A stretch of 64,000 nucleotides of DNA from Cymbomonas tetramitiformis (taxonomy: Eukaryota > Chlorophyta > Pyramimonadophyceae > Pyramimonadales > Pyramimonadaceae). Every line of letters starts with the position of its first letter. The stretch's first letter is position 1. The position numbers and the translations under genes were made by a program. The stretch is from the NCBI GenBank assembly GCA_001247695.2, contig LGRX02035254.1, forward strand, positions 53,412 to 117,411, written 5' to 3'. Below, piece by piece: positions 52,551-64,000 of the stretch. The notes below the pieces were generated by a model. That model worked only from the letters and a program-made list of their open reading frames with translations, did not search any database and had not been told where the DNA came from.

Positions 52551-54205
52551 GTGCCTTTCAATAGTTTAGCGGGAGATCCTTGCCCGTGAGTTTATGCACT
52601 TGTGCTAGCTAGAGAGTTCCAATTTGTGTATCAGAATTGCACAGTTGGATTAGCAGTTAGGTCTGTCAGCCTGGCTCCTGCCCTAACTAATCTTGCTTTA
52701 TTTCACTCTCCTAGACAGTCACCACCCACCGTGTTGGGGTGGTGTGCTGAAATCTGTATAGGCAGCCCTGACCGGGAGTCCCGGTGCAGGCCCCTATGAC
52801 AGATCCCTAGGCCAACTCTAGACTGCTGACTGATCTGTAGGTTCGTACTGTGACACCCGCCGTGTCACAGGTAGGCTAGACTCCGAGACCGTTCCGGGTA
52901 TATCTAGCTTAGGGTTTATTTATCTTATGAGTTTATCCACACACAGTTCGGGACTTTCTGATATCTAGTGAATAACTAGGATATTCCAGTAAGCCTTCTA
53001 CAACACCATAGGATCTACATCTGGCTTGGCATCAGGGAAGGCAACGTATTTCCTCAATTCATCCATCTCCTTTGACTCAGATTGAGCAGGAGGTGGTTTT
53101 GTGGCCTCACCCTCACCCCCATCCAATTTTTGGGCACACCGCCAATGAAAATCCTCGGATCGGAGCTTGAACGATCGATCGATGAAAGATAATTTGGATC
53201 CAAAACAACGCTCCGATCATCACCCTAGAACATTACGTTACAAGATCGATTTTCGATATATCGATGCATTTTGATATGCTAATCCCACGATCGGTACGAT
53301 TCCGATATGTAGCAAGCTGGTGATTGATCGATGCTGATATATGTCACCTTATGATCGCTGGATACCGATATTCCTCACGACCGTATCGATCGATACTGAT
53401 GTTCCCGATATGTGTGCAAAACCATATCGATCGATAACGATATTCCCGATATATCAATATATCGGAATATCGGCACAACCGATTAGGTGCCTTGCTTACT
53501 GCGCATGCTTGTAGGATAACCGTATAGGATATGCAAACGGCTTGGCATACATGCAGGAACATGTTTGTCGGTACACGCCGCTAAAAGGGACTAAATTTTA
53601 ACTCCACATAGTTTCTTATGAGAGCGAGAATGTGCAAACCAAGTAGAAAGGACAAGTGAGTGTTTCAGTCCTTTCACTTTTGTACAAAGTCTTGAACGGA
53701 GCCTGAACTTGTTGACTAAGCTACCTATCAAAACAGCCTTCGAGTAACTTCTCCAAATAACAACCCTGAAACCGACTCTGTGCGCGTTTGCGATTCTCCT
53801 ATTCCACAGAAGAAATCAGGTGTCTTCACGAAGTCCGGCGTGTGGTGTTTCGCATGGAATAAGAGCATCCATAAATATGAATAGATTGCGACGTGCTGTA
53901 TTTTGCAGTTTGGTGTCCGCAATCGAGACGCGCCAAAAGCGTTCGGGAAGTGGCCATACACTGTAGATGAAAGTGGCGCGCACAGCCTGACTTTAAGTGG
54001 TGGCACTATCCACGAAGCTCTGCGGTGGTCTTTCCGGACGCCTGTACGGATGACCGCTGCCGTCGCATTCTAATCTTTGCCTTCTTTTTCAAATTCACCA
54101 TTCGCGGTCTAGGTTTCTGCTCGGCGGCTGCGCCCTGATGCACGTCCAAGCCTGCAGGTGAACTGGCCTTGGATTGGAGTGCCGGGGGACTATACGATGG
54201 TGGTG
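52551..54205. other. Intergenic, with a palindrome-rich ATCG tract
   Basis: Between about 53160 and 53480 there are many GATCGATCGAT, CGATATATCG and GATATTCC...GGAATATC units, so much of the stretch can fold back on itself. No gene recognised elsewhere in the interval. Confidence 0.5.
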
Positions 54206-55363
54206 CTAGCGACGGAGCTGGGGGAAAGGAGGCGGGGGCGGGGGCGGAGAAGGAGGGATTTTCAAGAGAAGCGCCATGAGCTCTGCCGTGGTCCTCTGAT
54301 CTGCGGGTTGCATGGGCGCCGAGGGCGGGGGCGGGGGCGGAGGAAGGAGCGGAGAAGGCGGTAGTGGCAAGGGAGGGTAAGGTGGCGCAGGAGGTCCACC
54401 TCTTCTCGCTCGCCTCTCCGCGGCTCGCATCCTAGTAAGATACGCTGGAATTGTTGGCTTGGCTATCGCAGGGATAGGCTCCGGGCGTGTGGCGTTTAGC
54501 GAAGGATCGAGACCCCACGTTATCCTCTCTTGTGAAGCATTCCAGTAGGCGAAGGTATCCACCGACATCCTGAACTCGGGAACCACAGCAGGAGCGTGAA
54601 GTTCAGCAGCGTAGTTCCTCAAGGCCTCCAGGGTGAGGTTGAATACTGTGGCATTGAACACTATTGGGGACGTGAGGTTAGTGAGCAGCGATCCGTACAG
54701 AAGTGCAGGACTGCGAAGAGTGTCATTCAATAAACGATCGTTATTCAAAGTATAGTTGAGTATCGTGCTGTTAAAAAGGGCGCTGCTGAGCACCTCATTG
54801 CGTAGGCTATCCAGCATATCCGCCTTGGAAGGGAATAAAATCAGAGGCTCTTCGTTGATAGAAAAAGGAGATGGCGGTGCAGAGGCATTCGAGATGTTTT
54901 CGCCGTTGAAGCCTACCAGCATGTAGCTGCTTCCCGCTCCTATCGGGGGAGTCTGTGCCGCCTTTATAAGCGCGGGCATTGCTTGAGTACCCTCCAGCCC
55001 TTCAGAGAGTGGCACTGCCATGTGAGTCTGATCGCCGCCTAACAGCACCAAACAGAAGAAGACTACACTAACAATAATGAACACCGCAAATTTGAACTGC
55101 TTGCACGCTTCGTCATTCTCTGTTGTTTGCGCGGGGCTGCGCTTCCCCGCAAACTCGCGCCGCTTTCCACCGTAGTATGGGATGTGCGCACGTCCTAAGA
55201 CTTGACGGTTCTGGAAATTTGGGGAATCAAAGAGCGGAAGCTGATCAAATTGGACACTTTCAGCGGTTTCAGGAGCCTGAATCATTTTGGCGTCCAGAAA
55301 GCTGTTTGGAGCTAGTGACTGCCCTGGAAATAGTTGTCTCAACATCGCAGAGGCTGCGTGCAA
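54206..55363 (-). CDS. Single-pass membrane protein with N-glycosylation sites and proline-rich tail
   Basis: 385 residues in one frame. A cytoplasmic-looking N-terminus of about 90 residues ends in KRSPAQTTENDEACKQFK, followed by one strong membrane segment FAVFIIVSVVFFCLVLLG. The rest has many N-x-S/T sites (NISNAS, NSTILNYT, NLTSP, NATVFNLT, NASQ), as expected for a lumenal or extracellular domain in a type II arrangement. The C-terminus is rich in proline runs (PPLPLPPSPLLPPPPPPP), like the hydroxyproline-rich modules of algal wall and matrix proteins. No catalytic motif was recognised. Start: first Met at 55363; Met at 55342 (MLRQLFPGQ) is an alternative. Further exons cannot be excluded. 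Confidence 0.65.
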   Translation of the reverse strand: MHAASAMLRQLFPGQSLAPNSFLDAKMIQAPETAESVQFDQLPLFDSPNFQNRQVLGRAHIPYYGGKRREFAGKRSPAQTTENDEACKQFKFAVFIIVSVVFFCLVLLGGDQTHMAVPLSEGLEGTQAMPALIKAAQTPPIGAGSSYMLVGFNGENISNASAPPSPFSINEEPLILFPSKADMLDSLRNEVLSSALFNSTILNYTLNNDRLLNDTLRSPALLYGSLLTNLTSPIVFNATVFNLTLEALRNYAAELHAPAVVPEFRMSVDTFAYWNASQERITWGLDPSLNATRPEPIPAIAKPTIPAYLTRMRAAERRARRGGPPAPPYPPLPLPPSPLLPPPPPPPSAPMQPADQRTTAELMALLLKIPPSPPPPPPPFPQLRR

Positions 55364-56599
55364 CGCCAGTTGAAAATCACGGAAACAGCTTCTTCAGTGT
55401 ATATCACCAAATACCCACCGCTTTACACCTCAAGCTGTAAGCGGTACAGAGGCAGCTGTTAACTCCGGCTGGCACTCTCAGACGACTGCTTACCCAACAA
55501 GATCTGGGAAAAACCATATTCGAAGTGTTTTATTCTGGAAAGATGTATGTAATCATATTTTGTTCCTCACAATGCGTTCAGCCACCATGTCCGTTATCAT
55601 AAAAGAAATGTCTCGCTGCTGCCAGAAAAGACTGTCTTTCACCAAACTGACGGAGGCGTGTCCCAATTGGGACGGAACGGGTATCGCCTTACTCTGCTGG
55701 AGGCCGCACGGCGAGGCTCAGGGAGCATTGCTTAGAAGCAAGCAAAACACGATGATACATTCTACGAAATTAGCTGCGAACTTGTGAGCATCTATCGTAT
55801 CGTATGTAATGTAAGAGCATTCATTGCCATACGATCGCCTGAGGTGTATGTTGTGACTGCAAATTCAAATACTATACACCACACTCCGGACTCGACTGGA
55901 CACTCATCAAGGATGCAAGTTCGAAGTTGGCGTTTTATACAGCGAACAGCCGACGCGACGGGGCGTCTAATTTCTTGCCCACCCGTCAAACACAAGACCC
56001 TCGGCGCGGCGCGGCGTCGGGGGATTTGCGTCCGATGACGCACCAAGTGGCATAAAACACTGGTAAACCCCGCTCAATATAACCCCCTATGGGGGGGACA
56101 GCCGAGCGCACCCTGTATAATTCAAAGTTCAATGTATAAATAATTATCAATTTATATATTTGCACAGATATATGAATTATACCAGGTGCTATAACAATTA
56201 TAAAAACATCCTAATAAGTCCAGGCGAGGGGTCGCCTGTCAGTCAGATCACTCGACTGCTTTCGTGCAGACGAGAGAGAGTTAAGATTGATCGAGATCAT
56301 CCATTCCAAGTTTCCAACGCAACCAAACGAAAGGTTCCAGCCAAAACTCTAAACTGTGCAACTCCTGTGAAGCAAGACACCTGCAATACACGACACACCT
56401 ACCACCCGGTTTCGCAACCATGGTGTCTGAAATGCAAAACATATTGGACTTCAAGTTAGTGTTAAGGTCACAGCGATTCCCCCCGCGAGATTACGACTGC
56501 GGTCAGAAACGCTTATAGTGTTTACACTGTCTTGTTTTCCTGGTTTGTGGCACAGCGCTTCCCCTTCAGGTTTCGTTTAGGACAATTCGCATTGGCGAT
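55364..56599. other. Intergenic between the membrane-protein and kinesin-like genes
   Basis: Divergent promoters are expected here. No exon supported. Confidence 0.4.
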
Positions 56600-59500
56600 A
56601 TGACAACCCCGACTGGCTTGAAGGTCAGCGTGCGCTTAAAATCTTGCCCTCCGTCAGAGCAGCATGCAGCTTTCTGCAGGTAGGGCTCCTAGGTTCTCAC
56701 TTCCTCTACGTATATACACCGTGTCGTGTTACGTTGTTTTTATGCCATTGCGCTCACCCCCGTACCCCACTAGCCTTCTGCCTAGTTCCGTACAACTGCG
56801 TTCACTGCCGTCATCCCTATTGGAGTTCCAATATTGCTCCCGAAATATTGTTCGAGGCGCATCTTCACACCTATTCTTCAGATACTCACTTCGTGATCAC
56901 ATATGTGTTGTGCGGGTACGTGACCAAACAGGGTCACTGGGCCTGCTGAGCTCGTTAGCCTCGAGCACACTGCAACTGGTGTAAAGCTGAAACGACAGGC
57001 TCGTACCTCACCCAATAAGCTCTCAAGCCAATTCTCGGCTTGTCCTAAAGAAGGATGCTTGAAAACTCGCCTCAACTCACTCCGCTTGCCATCTTCTCAA
57101 GACATTTGATCCACATCAAGTGTGGATATCAAAATGCGGCACTTTTCCACTATCGGATGAATAAGTGCGGCTGTATATCTCACCTGCTTCACAGCGCCAG
57201 CGTGTGACCTGGCTAAGGTGATGGGCGCCTGCCATGCCGTATAATTGATGACGCGTGTGGTATCGTGAGGCGCGTCTGCCTTTCTCCAGAGCTGCCGAGT
57301 TTGTGCGGCGTGGTGTGTGACGTAGTGCAGCTTTGTTCTCCGCAGTTCCATGCCACGTTTCCGGAAAATGCGACCAACGCGGAAGTATACAAGGAGTCCG
57401 TCGAGTATGTGGTCAAAGCCTGCTTGGATAAGGGCCTACACGGGGCTGTTTGCGCACACTCAACAGGCGATGACTCCTTAAACACAATCCTACCTCGCGC
57501 CAGTTGTTTTCGTTTTCCGCTTTCGTTTACGCGAACCTTCCAAGAAACTTCTTACTGGATACAACTTGTTGCTTGACTCTTATGAGTTGCACGTCACACG
57601 CCGGACATCATATCATATCGCATGTTTGTTGTGGGAAGATTGTTCGTTCCTTCCCCGGGTCGGATATGCTTTGTTGTCTTCATCTCGGAAAGTGTCCTCC
57701 GCTGCTTCATGCTACTTGGCCTCCATTCGGCAAGTAAGGGTTCTGAATAATAGAACAGCTTCGGCGAGTTCCCAGATCCACGAATGATGTTCCAAGTCTG
57801 CCCCATACGCACGCCTGTGCCTTCGATCCCGCGTTCCCATGCTGACGGTCCAAATGGTCGGGTGCCACCTCAGGGAGCGTGAGCACGCTGCCCGAGAATG
57901 ATGGTGAAGGTGGGCTGATACTCCTTGCCCTGCAAGAAGTCTTCGACCAAGTTGTGCATTCGGCGGCCTCCAACCACAACTTGACCTTGCGGTGATCGCG
58001 AGCCTCCTCCTCCACCTCCCGAGTTTTTTGAGAGGCACGTTGTTAGGGGACAGTTTGGACACCTCTTGTGATATCGCACGAGGCAAGCAACCACCGAGGT
58101 TGTGGACTTTTGCAGGCTGCTTCCACTTGCTCCCATATTCCCTTGACTACGAGAGAGGTGCTCAAAGTTGTGTCCGATGCCCTCGCAGGTTCCGGTGTCT
58201 GCAAATCCGCAATGACAACATCGAGGATGTGCTGCACCGCCAAAGAAACGCGCTCCACCTGACCTCTAATCCTCACCAGGTGCCGCTCTTGTTGGAACGG
58301 TGTCTGGCGAGTGCGAGACGCACTCCTCGAAGGCCGAGCGTTGCGCGAGTACAGCGAAGCACTCCCATCGCGGGGAACGGGAGGCCAGGCGTTGTCCGGC
58401 TCCTGCGAGGACTGAACGGGACACAGCTTGGCGGCTAGATCCTGCTAGAAGCTCCGCGCGGTGAGAAGAAGTCTGATTCACACTTCTGCGTTTCCTGGTG
58501 GTGCAGGGCAAGTCCATCCGCGATGCCTCTGTGCTGACCATCGACGACTTTACCTCCAAGAAGATCCAGGAGGTCTTCAAGGCGTTGCACGACGCTGTCT
58601 TTCAGCACAGTGTGGACCAGGTGTGGCATCCCCTTAAACCAGCGTGGGCCTCGTGCGGTGCTCAGCTGCACCGACCGTTGTTGCACCGTTTCAAGGTATG
58701 GGTGACCGGTGTGTGCATTCATGCGAAGCGGTCTTCGAATGCTCTGCTCCGTGCAAAGGAGCCTTGTAAGGGGTCTCTATTGTCCCTTAGGAATGCCCCA
58801 AGCATTGCTGCCACACCTCCGCCTTGTGTGGCATCTTGCCGGTGCGCCGAGACCGCTGTCAATAGCGGATCTTCAGCAAACCTCGCCAAATAAGCTCAGT
58901 CGCAATGTCATCCATTCGGGGTTCAAGTCGGTGCAAGCCGGGGGCTTGCACTTAGCATTTGGAGTGGGAATGTTCGGTTTGCACTTGCTTTCGATGTCAA
59001 AACCGGTGTTGGCCCGCAGCTAGCACTTATTTTCGGAGCTGAATGGAAAAGGAACGTCGCTGAACCGTGACTGTCCGCATCAAATTCTGGTGGGCATGCT
59101 GTCGGTCAAGTGGCAGGGGTTTGAGGGAGTAAATCTCAGCTCGGAGTGGCGATCGTTCTTGAAAGCATCACGGAGAAAGACGAAAATTATTTGACTGCGG
59201 CGAAACCAATGGACGTGGTGTTCAGGCAAAACTTACCTGTTCTTATCGACGAGAGAAACACCTGTGTTCGGTGTGCTGAAGGCAGTTCAGTCAGGGAATA
59301 TACACAAAGAGAGGCAGCTCGGAGAGTGGGGCGAGTCCACAAAGCAGAGGAGCGGGAAAATGTTCCTGATTGTTAACGGCCTCGGTCGTTGGGGATTCGC
59401 AGTCATCGGCAGGTCAACAACAACTATATATCGCAGCCGTAGTTGCAAGCTGTCTCGCGCATTAAATCACTGAAGGGTTTAATGGTTTCAACCAATTAAC

Positions 59501-59816
59501 CAGTCGCCATGAAAACCGATCTTCAAGTCCACCTATTCTTTACCTGGGTATTTTTCACTTCCATGGACTTCAGATTTGTGGTCTGGGTCAAGGGTGCGCA
59601 GGCGGCGGGAAGACGGGGTCATCTCCTGCTGACGGTGACATTCGAGCGTGAGGATCTCAAGCTTCGGAATGCCACACTGAATTTGGTGGAGCTTGCTCGA
59701 CTAGAGCTGGAGGGCAGCAGGCGCGACCCCCGGCGTGTCCGAGACAGCCAAGCCGGCTCTGCGCGCGGTGACTCGTGGGTGCAGCAGAGTATCCTCTCTC
59801 TGCGCAAAGTACTCAC
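56600..59816 (+). CDS. Kinesin-like protein with degenerate nucleotide-binding motifs
   Basis: Exons recognised: 56600-56679 (MTTPTGLKVSVRLKSCPP, the first motor strand, 'kVxVRvRPl'); from 57346 (FHATFPENATNAEVYKESVE then CLDKGLHGAVCAHSTGDDSL, the 'F..vF...atq.eVY..v.p.v...l.GyngtvfAYGqTGsGKT' region); 58507-58620 (GKSIRDASVLTIDDFTSKKI, phase 0 both ends); and 59602 to about 59816 (GRRGHLLLTVTFE for switch I 'SSRSH', LNLVELARLE for switch II 'LvDLAGSE', WVQQSILSLRKVL for helix alpha-4). Intervening exons were not found. The P-loop lacks its Lys and Thr, and the SSRSH and DLAGSE motifs are altered, so ATPase activity is unlikely. It could be an active non-motor kinesin-like protein or a decaying pseudogene; open, well-bounded exons favour the former. 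Confidence 0.6.
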
Positions 59817-60690
59817 AGGCGAGTGCTGTCCTCCCTGCTCATTTTGCCCCTCTCGCCCGTCTCTCCAACCTGCTCAGATGCGTGTTTTGCGCGCCGCGCT
59901 CAGGGCGGACCGTCTCACCCCATGCCTCAAACCCGCCATCGCCCTCCGAGTTTAGGGCACCGGTTACCCCTAAGAGTGCCCATAGACGTGTTTACCCCAT
60001 GCCCAGGGGGTTCCTCCCCCGCGTTCTCAAGAGTCTGGGCTACTAGCCCTCTAGGTTTGGATGGAACTCTGAGCGGGCCGCGCGACTTTCGGTGGCTCGT
60101 CCCGCGCCGCCGGGAAGTGGGCGCAGCTCTGTTTGAGGGTGGGCCTGAGATGAAGTCCGAGGGGCGAGAGAGGAGCGGTGGAGGAGGGGTGATTGGTCCG
60201 CAGAGGCGTGTAAATCTCGGACAGTGTGCGCCGCCTACCGTGAGTCGAAGCTCACTCGGTGCGTGTGCGCAGTGCCTACCGTCCTCTCTCCCCTCTCCTG
60301 TTTCCCGATGGGCTGGCAGGAGGCGTGTGACAAGTTCCTTGATTTGGCCCGTCCTGTGTTCCAGTGGAGTGGTGGGAGGCATGTGACACATCTCACGACC
60401 CATTCACGCGGAGCGTGCACTGGCTAAGGCCCCGAAGTGCTCGAGTGTCAGTCTGGGCCATGGACTTCGCCTAAGTGGTCCCCCGTCATCCACCATCTTC
60501 ATTTGGGCTATCAACAGTGTCTCAAACGCACCGATGCTTTTCCTTCTGGTGAATGAACCCTCGATGTGAGTGGTGCCTCCGAGGATCTGACGGCTAGGCT
60601 ATGCTACATCGCCACTGGAAAACGCTGCCTCAGCAGTGAGCCCAGCACATGCACTTGAAACAGAGCTCTCTCCGCGCGATAACCCGCGAG
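59817..60690. other. No gene recognised
   Basis: Could hold later exons of the kinesin-like gene; none shows the LTrLLqdsLGG signature. Confidence 0.35.
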
Positions 60691-61010
60691 CTTTCCAGGT
60701 GACCGTGCACATTCTATTTCGAGAACGCGCGAGCTTTCCAGGTGACCGTGCAATATTCCTATTTCTCGATAACGCGCGAGCTTTCCAGGTGACCGTGCAC
60801 ATTCTATTTCGGAACTAAGGGGTGACCGCAATATCTATTTCGATAACGCGGAGCTTCAGGTGACCGTGCACATCTTATTTCGATAACGCGCGAGCTTTCC
60901 AGGTGACCGTGCACATCTATTTCGAGAACGCGCGAGCTTTCCAGGTGACCGTGCACATTCTATTTCGATAACGCGCGAGCTTTCCAGGTGACCGTGCACA
61001 TTCTATTCGA
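60690..61010. repeat. Minisatellite, about 43-bp unit
   Basis: About seven copies of CGCGAGCTTTCCAGGTGACC + GTGCACATTCTATTTCGATAA with indels. Confidence 0.9.
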
Positions 61011-61870
61011 GCCGCATGCTTGTGGGGAGTGGAGTTGGGGGACCGCAGCCTGCTGGAGCCGTCCTTTCGCGCTCTGGCAAACGGGGAGGTGCGTTTCACT
61101 CCTTTGCTCGAGAGCTCGGCCGCATCGCCCCGTTTTGCTGAGACCGTCATCGAGGGGCCACAACGTTGATTGCGGCCGCATCGCGTCGTTGCGCCAGACC
61201 ACCGCCCTAAACCTCCAAAAAGCCCTTCATCTGGGAGCCAGCTGTGGGGCTTCTCTTGTGGTGCGTGACCCTAAGCTTGTCAGCCGCAATCAGCTCAGAG
61301 CCAGGTGGCGGGCCTGTGTGTGCAGGGACAATTCTCGTTCATATGTACCCTGCATCGAAGGCAGATGCAGGAAGTAAAGCACAGCTTGAACCTCGCCAGT
61401 GAGCTGTACCGGTGCCGCCCGCATCCTCCCGGCTGTACGTCGGCAGCTGCCAGTAAGCTGCACTGGCAGCGCGCGCATCTGCCCACGAACCACGGCCCTG
61501 CGCAGTCTGAAAGATGCCAGGCACAATGTTAGTCGGGCGCCTTGAGCTGAATTCCATCCTCGTGATTTGCATATCCCTTTGCACCCGTATAATTGCGACA
61601 CGGAGATCGTGATAGCTCCTTCGAGCGCGGATGCCTCCAGACTGCCCCCAAAGATCCTGGATTAATATTGATATTAGTGTTAGTATTAATATTGAGATTA
61701 ATTTTTATCAAGTGTAGTGGGCTGAGGGGGGGGCGGGGAGGGGAGGCATGCGCCCAATCAGGGCGGCCACATCGACCTCCACGCCACCAAAACCGCACCG
61801 TATTCTTAGATCGGGTGCGCGCTCACTTGTTCTCTGCGGGGGAGATGTGACAGGAAGCCTGGACCTTCTC
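61011..61870. other. No gene recognised
   Basis: A short ATTAATATTGATATTAGTGT tract near 61660-61700 is the only structure noted. Confidence 0.35.
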
Positions 61871-61879
61871 TCCTGTAAG

Positions 61880-61970
61880 GCCTACACGCCTGCTCACCCG
61901 CCTGCACGCCTGCCCGCCCGCCTACACGCCTGCTCACCCGCCTGCACGCCTGCGCGCCCGCCTGCACGTC
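61880..61970. repeat. Short degenerate tandem repeat
   Basis: Units of CGCCTGCACGCCTGCTCACC. Confidence 0.8.
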
Positions 61971-62129
61971 GGGGGGCTCACAAATACGCCAAGTGGCCCT
62001 AGAACAACCGCGCTGAAGAACCAGGCACGGAAGCGTCACGCCAAGCAACATATATACGTTGCTCTTAGGGAGCCGTGATCAGAGGTCACCTGCGCCCGTT
62101 GCCCGAAGCAATCGGAGCTTTTAGGGAAG

Positions 62130-62347
62130 AAACCTGAGGCAGTCGGACCTTGCGGCGCTCCTGGCTCCAGCTGAAACCTGACGCAGTCGGACCTTGCGGC
62201 GCTCCTGGCTCCAGCTGAAACCTGACGCAGTCGGACCTTGCGGCGCTCCAGGCTCCAGCTGAAACCTGAGGCAGTCGGACCTTGCGGCGCTCCTGGCTCC
62301 AGCTGAAACCTGAGAGGCAGTCGGACCTTGCGGCGCTCCTGGCTCCA
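62130..62347. repeat. Minisatellite, about 45-bp unit
   Basis: Five copies of GCAGTCGGACCTTGCGGCGC + TCCTGGCTCCAGCTGAAACCTGA. Confidence 0.92.
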
Positions 62348-62380
62348 TAGCTTAAACCCCTTGAACCCGGCTGCAGCGCG

Positions 62381-63137
62381 ATGAACGAAAGAGCCAAGGT
62401 GATGTGGGGAATCAACCGGGGTGCGGAGGCTCGCTGTTGGGGGCCTGGCTGCGCGCGGGGCAGCGCACCGCGCATTGTGCGGGGAGAGGACTTACTGCTG
62501 CGCTGCATCTCAGGGGCCTTCACGGACTTCATGGATAAGGCGTACGCGAGCCCGCCCGAGAGCCAGGCCGAGATCACGAGATCCATCGCTCAGGATGCCT
62601 ACAAGGCCCAGTCCCCACCCTCAGCAGCAAACTGTCAGACCCCCTCTAAGACCCCCTCACCCCCCTTAGCTTTAAGCCGAAAGACCCCCGCCTCATCCTC
62701 GACGGCGAGCCGTCAGACCCCCTCACCCCTCAACTCTGGAGCCGAAGGCCCCCGCCTCATCCTCAACGACGGGCCGTCAGACCCCCTCTCCCCCTCAACT
62801 CTGGAGCCGAAAGGCCCCCGCCTCATCCTCGACTACGGGCCGTCAGACCCCCTCTCCCCCCTCAACTTTGAGCCGAAAGGCTCCCGCCGCATCCTCGACG
62901 GCGGGCCGCCAGGCTTCCAAGCCAGCCGTAGGGACTACCCCGCACGCAGCTGCTTCCGCCCCTTCCACCATTGCAGGCCCTGACATGACACCCCCCTCCA
63001 CCCGAGACCGGGCCCTACGGTCCACCCGGTTGGGCTCCAGTCGTAGCACGCCCTCCCCAGCCGCCGGCGCTGGACGCAGCCCACCATCTGCGGGCGCTTC
63101 TGGATCACAAGGCGCGACGCCATCTCCCACCAAGTGA
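62381..63137 (+). CDS. Possible exon of a Ser/Pro-rich protein
   Basis: Opens with MNERAKVMWGINRG and has a plausible helical stretch (SGAFTDFMDKAYASPPESQA, then EITRSIAQDAYKAQ) before a repeat-rich Pro/Ser region; the frame shifts within the repeat and a second frame (62868-63137) continues with similar composition to a stop. No family recognised; may be one exon of a larger gene. Confidence 0.3.
62660..62905. repeat. Tandem repeat, about 64-bp unit
   Basis: Four copies of CCCGCCTCATCCTCGACGAC...GTCAGACCCCCTC. Confidence 0.85.
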
Positions 63138-63939
63138 GCCTACCCGCCGCATCCAGCACCGGGAACCCCGCAGGCTGTAATGGGGGGGGTTGCGGCAGGG
63201 CCCTCGGGGCGTATGCGCGGGGGGTGGCATTCCTTCGCCTGGGACACAGCACCCACGGGGCTTCCGCTGCACGGGGGACGGGCCGTGCAGTGATCAAAGA
63301 GCTCGAGGGGCCCGATGCTGGCTCAGCTGGCTTTGGGGTGTGAGTTATACCTTGCTGCAGCCCCGCCCTGCTCGTGCATATGCTTCTTTCATCCACTCGG
63401 GTCTGATGGTGGGCCTGCCTCGGTGAGCGTGCCTCGGGCGTGTCCCGTGAGTGTGTGGGGGGGAAGCCACGGGGCCGAAAGAGTCTGCAGAAAGGGTGAC
63501 TTTCGGAGGCGCGCGCCAGGGGCTTGGAGCAGCGGGGGCGCTCCAGGGGGGCGTATGGGGGGTCTCAAGTCGGGTGGGCACGTCAGAGGGATTCTGAGGC
63601 ATCTGAGGGAGGTAGGGCGGAGAGGAGGGGTATATGCTGCGAGCACAATGAAGAGCCAATCACAAGGGAAGCCACACCGTTTTCGGTTGAGTGGCAGAAC
63701 ACTGCAAAGGGTGCTATGGATGTAGCTGGTTCGAGTCGTTCTGCAGGCCCCCTGCCATGCAGCGACCAAGCCGTGCGGCCGGCTCAGGGTTGGGATGCGT
63801 GGGTATGCGGAGCAGGGACGATGCTGCGACTCAGAGCCAAGCATTGCACTGCGGGAGTGGGCTGCAGCTTGTCGGTCCGTGGTCCCCGCAGCTCGCGCTT
63901 CCAGCATTGCCCGTGACACCCTCACATATGCATGTGAGT
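63138..63939. other. No gene recognised
   Basis: G-rich on the plus strand; overlapping ORFs on both strands look random. Confidence 0.4.
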
Positions 63940-64000
63940 GATGCATGAAGGGGCGAATGGTGCATGAAGGGGTGAACGATGCATGAAGGGGTGAATGATG
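63940..64000. repeat. Start of a tandem repeat cut by the window end
   Basis: About 20-bp units GATGCATGAAGGGGTGAA, three copies visible. Confidence 0.85.

Noticed and set aside
56878..57351. Possible minus-strand exons (ELRRVFKHPSLGQAENWL and AWQAPITLARSHAGAVKQ)
   Set aside because: Each has a plausible donor but they cannot be joined by phase, and they overlap the kinesin-like gene on the other strand.
57870..58136. Minus-strand frame resembling the kinesin LTxLLxxSLGG region
   Set aside because: Opposite strand to the other kinesin exons and similarity limited to a Gly run; probably chance.

Overview
The window is nuclear DNA of a eukaryote, most likely a unicellular alga or similar protist. 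The genes carry GT-AG spliceosomal introns, exons are G+C-rich, minisatellites are abundant, and more than half of the sequence is layered mobile DNA. I saw no rRNA, tRNA, CRISPR array or operon. I cannot name the species from sequence alone.

Host genes, in order: a bestrophin-like anion channel gene on the minus strand, cut by the left edge (1-1400); a five-exon YAE1-like gene on the plus strand (22529-23982), whose exons join with consistent phases into 207 codons; a large coiled-coil gene on the minus strand (about 26107-39991, at least 15 exons) whose introns are filled with different minisatellites; a single-pass membrane protein with a proline-rich tail on the minus strand (54206-55363); and a kinesin-like gene on the plus strand (about 56600-59816) whose P-loop, switch I and switch II are all changed.

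The left transposon block (3080-21763) is a nest of LTR elements, all on the minus strand. Element C is a 3' LTR with the tail of a gag. Element E was inserted into C. Element D (4280-7512, gag only, matched LTRs, 5-bp target duplication) sits exactly on the C/E junction. Element F (9275-20996) is a Copia-type retrotransposon inserted into the gag of E. F has one gag-pol frame split by three DNA elements: two with TA duplications and similar inverted termini, and one with an 8-bp duplication. In each case taking one target copy as the junction restores the F frame. The RT/RNase H part of F also has several single-base frameshifts.

The right transposon block (40766-51552) holds element A (LTR element with unrecognised cargo), whose 3' LTR was split by a non-LTR retrotransposon (40893-46664); element B (48593-51101, complete gag-only element); and a solo LTR. 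Elements A, B, C, E and the solo LTR form one family with TC...CA termini (minus strand), and A, B, E and the solo LTR carry a covarying two-stem structure at the LTR start. A hairpin abuts the 3' LTR in A, B, C, E and F, and the primer-binding site of A, B and D resembles the complement of the anticodon region of initiator tRNA-Met.

The strongest candidate for something new is the non-LTR retrotransposon: behind its reverse transcriptase, RNase H and zinc-finger regions it has a long C-terminal extension with an NPPF motif like that of DNA/RNA adenine methyltransferases.
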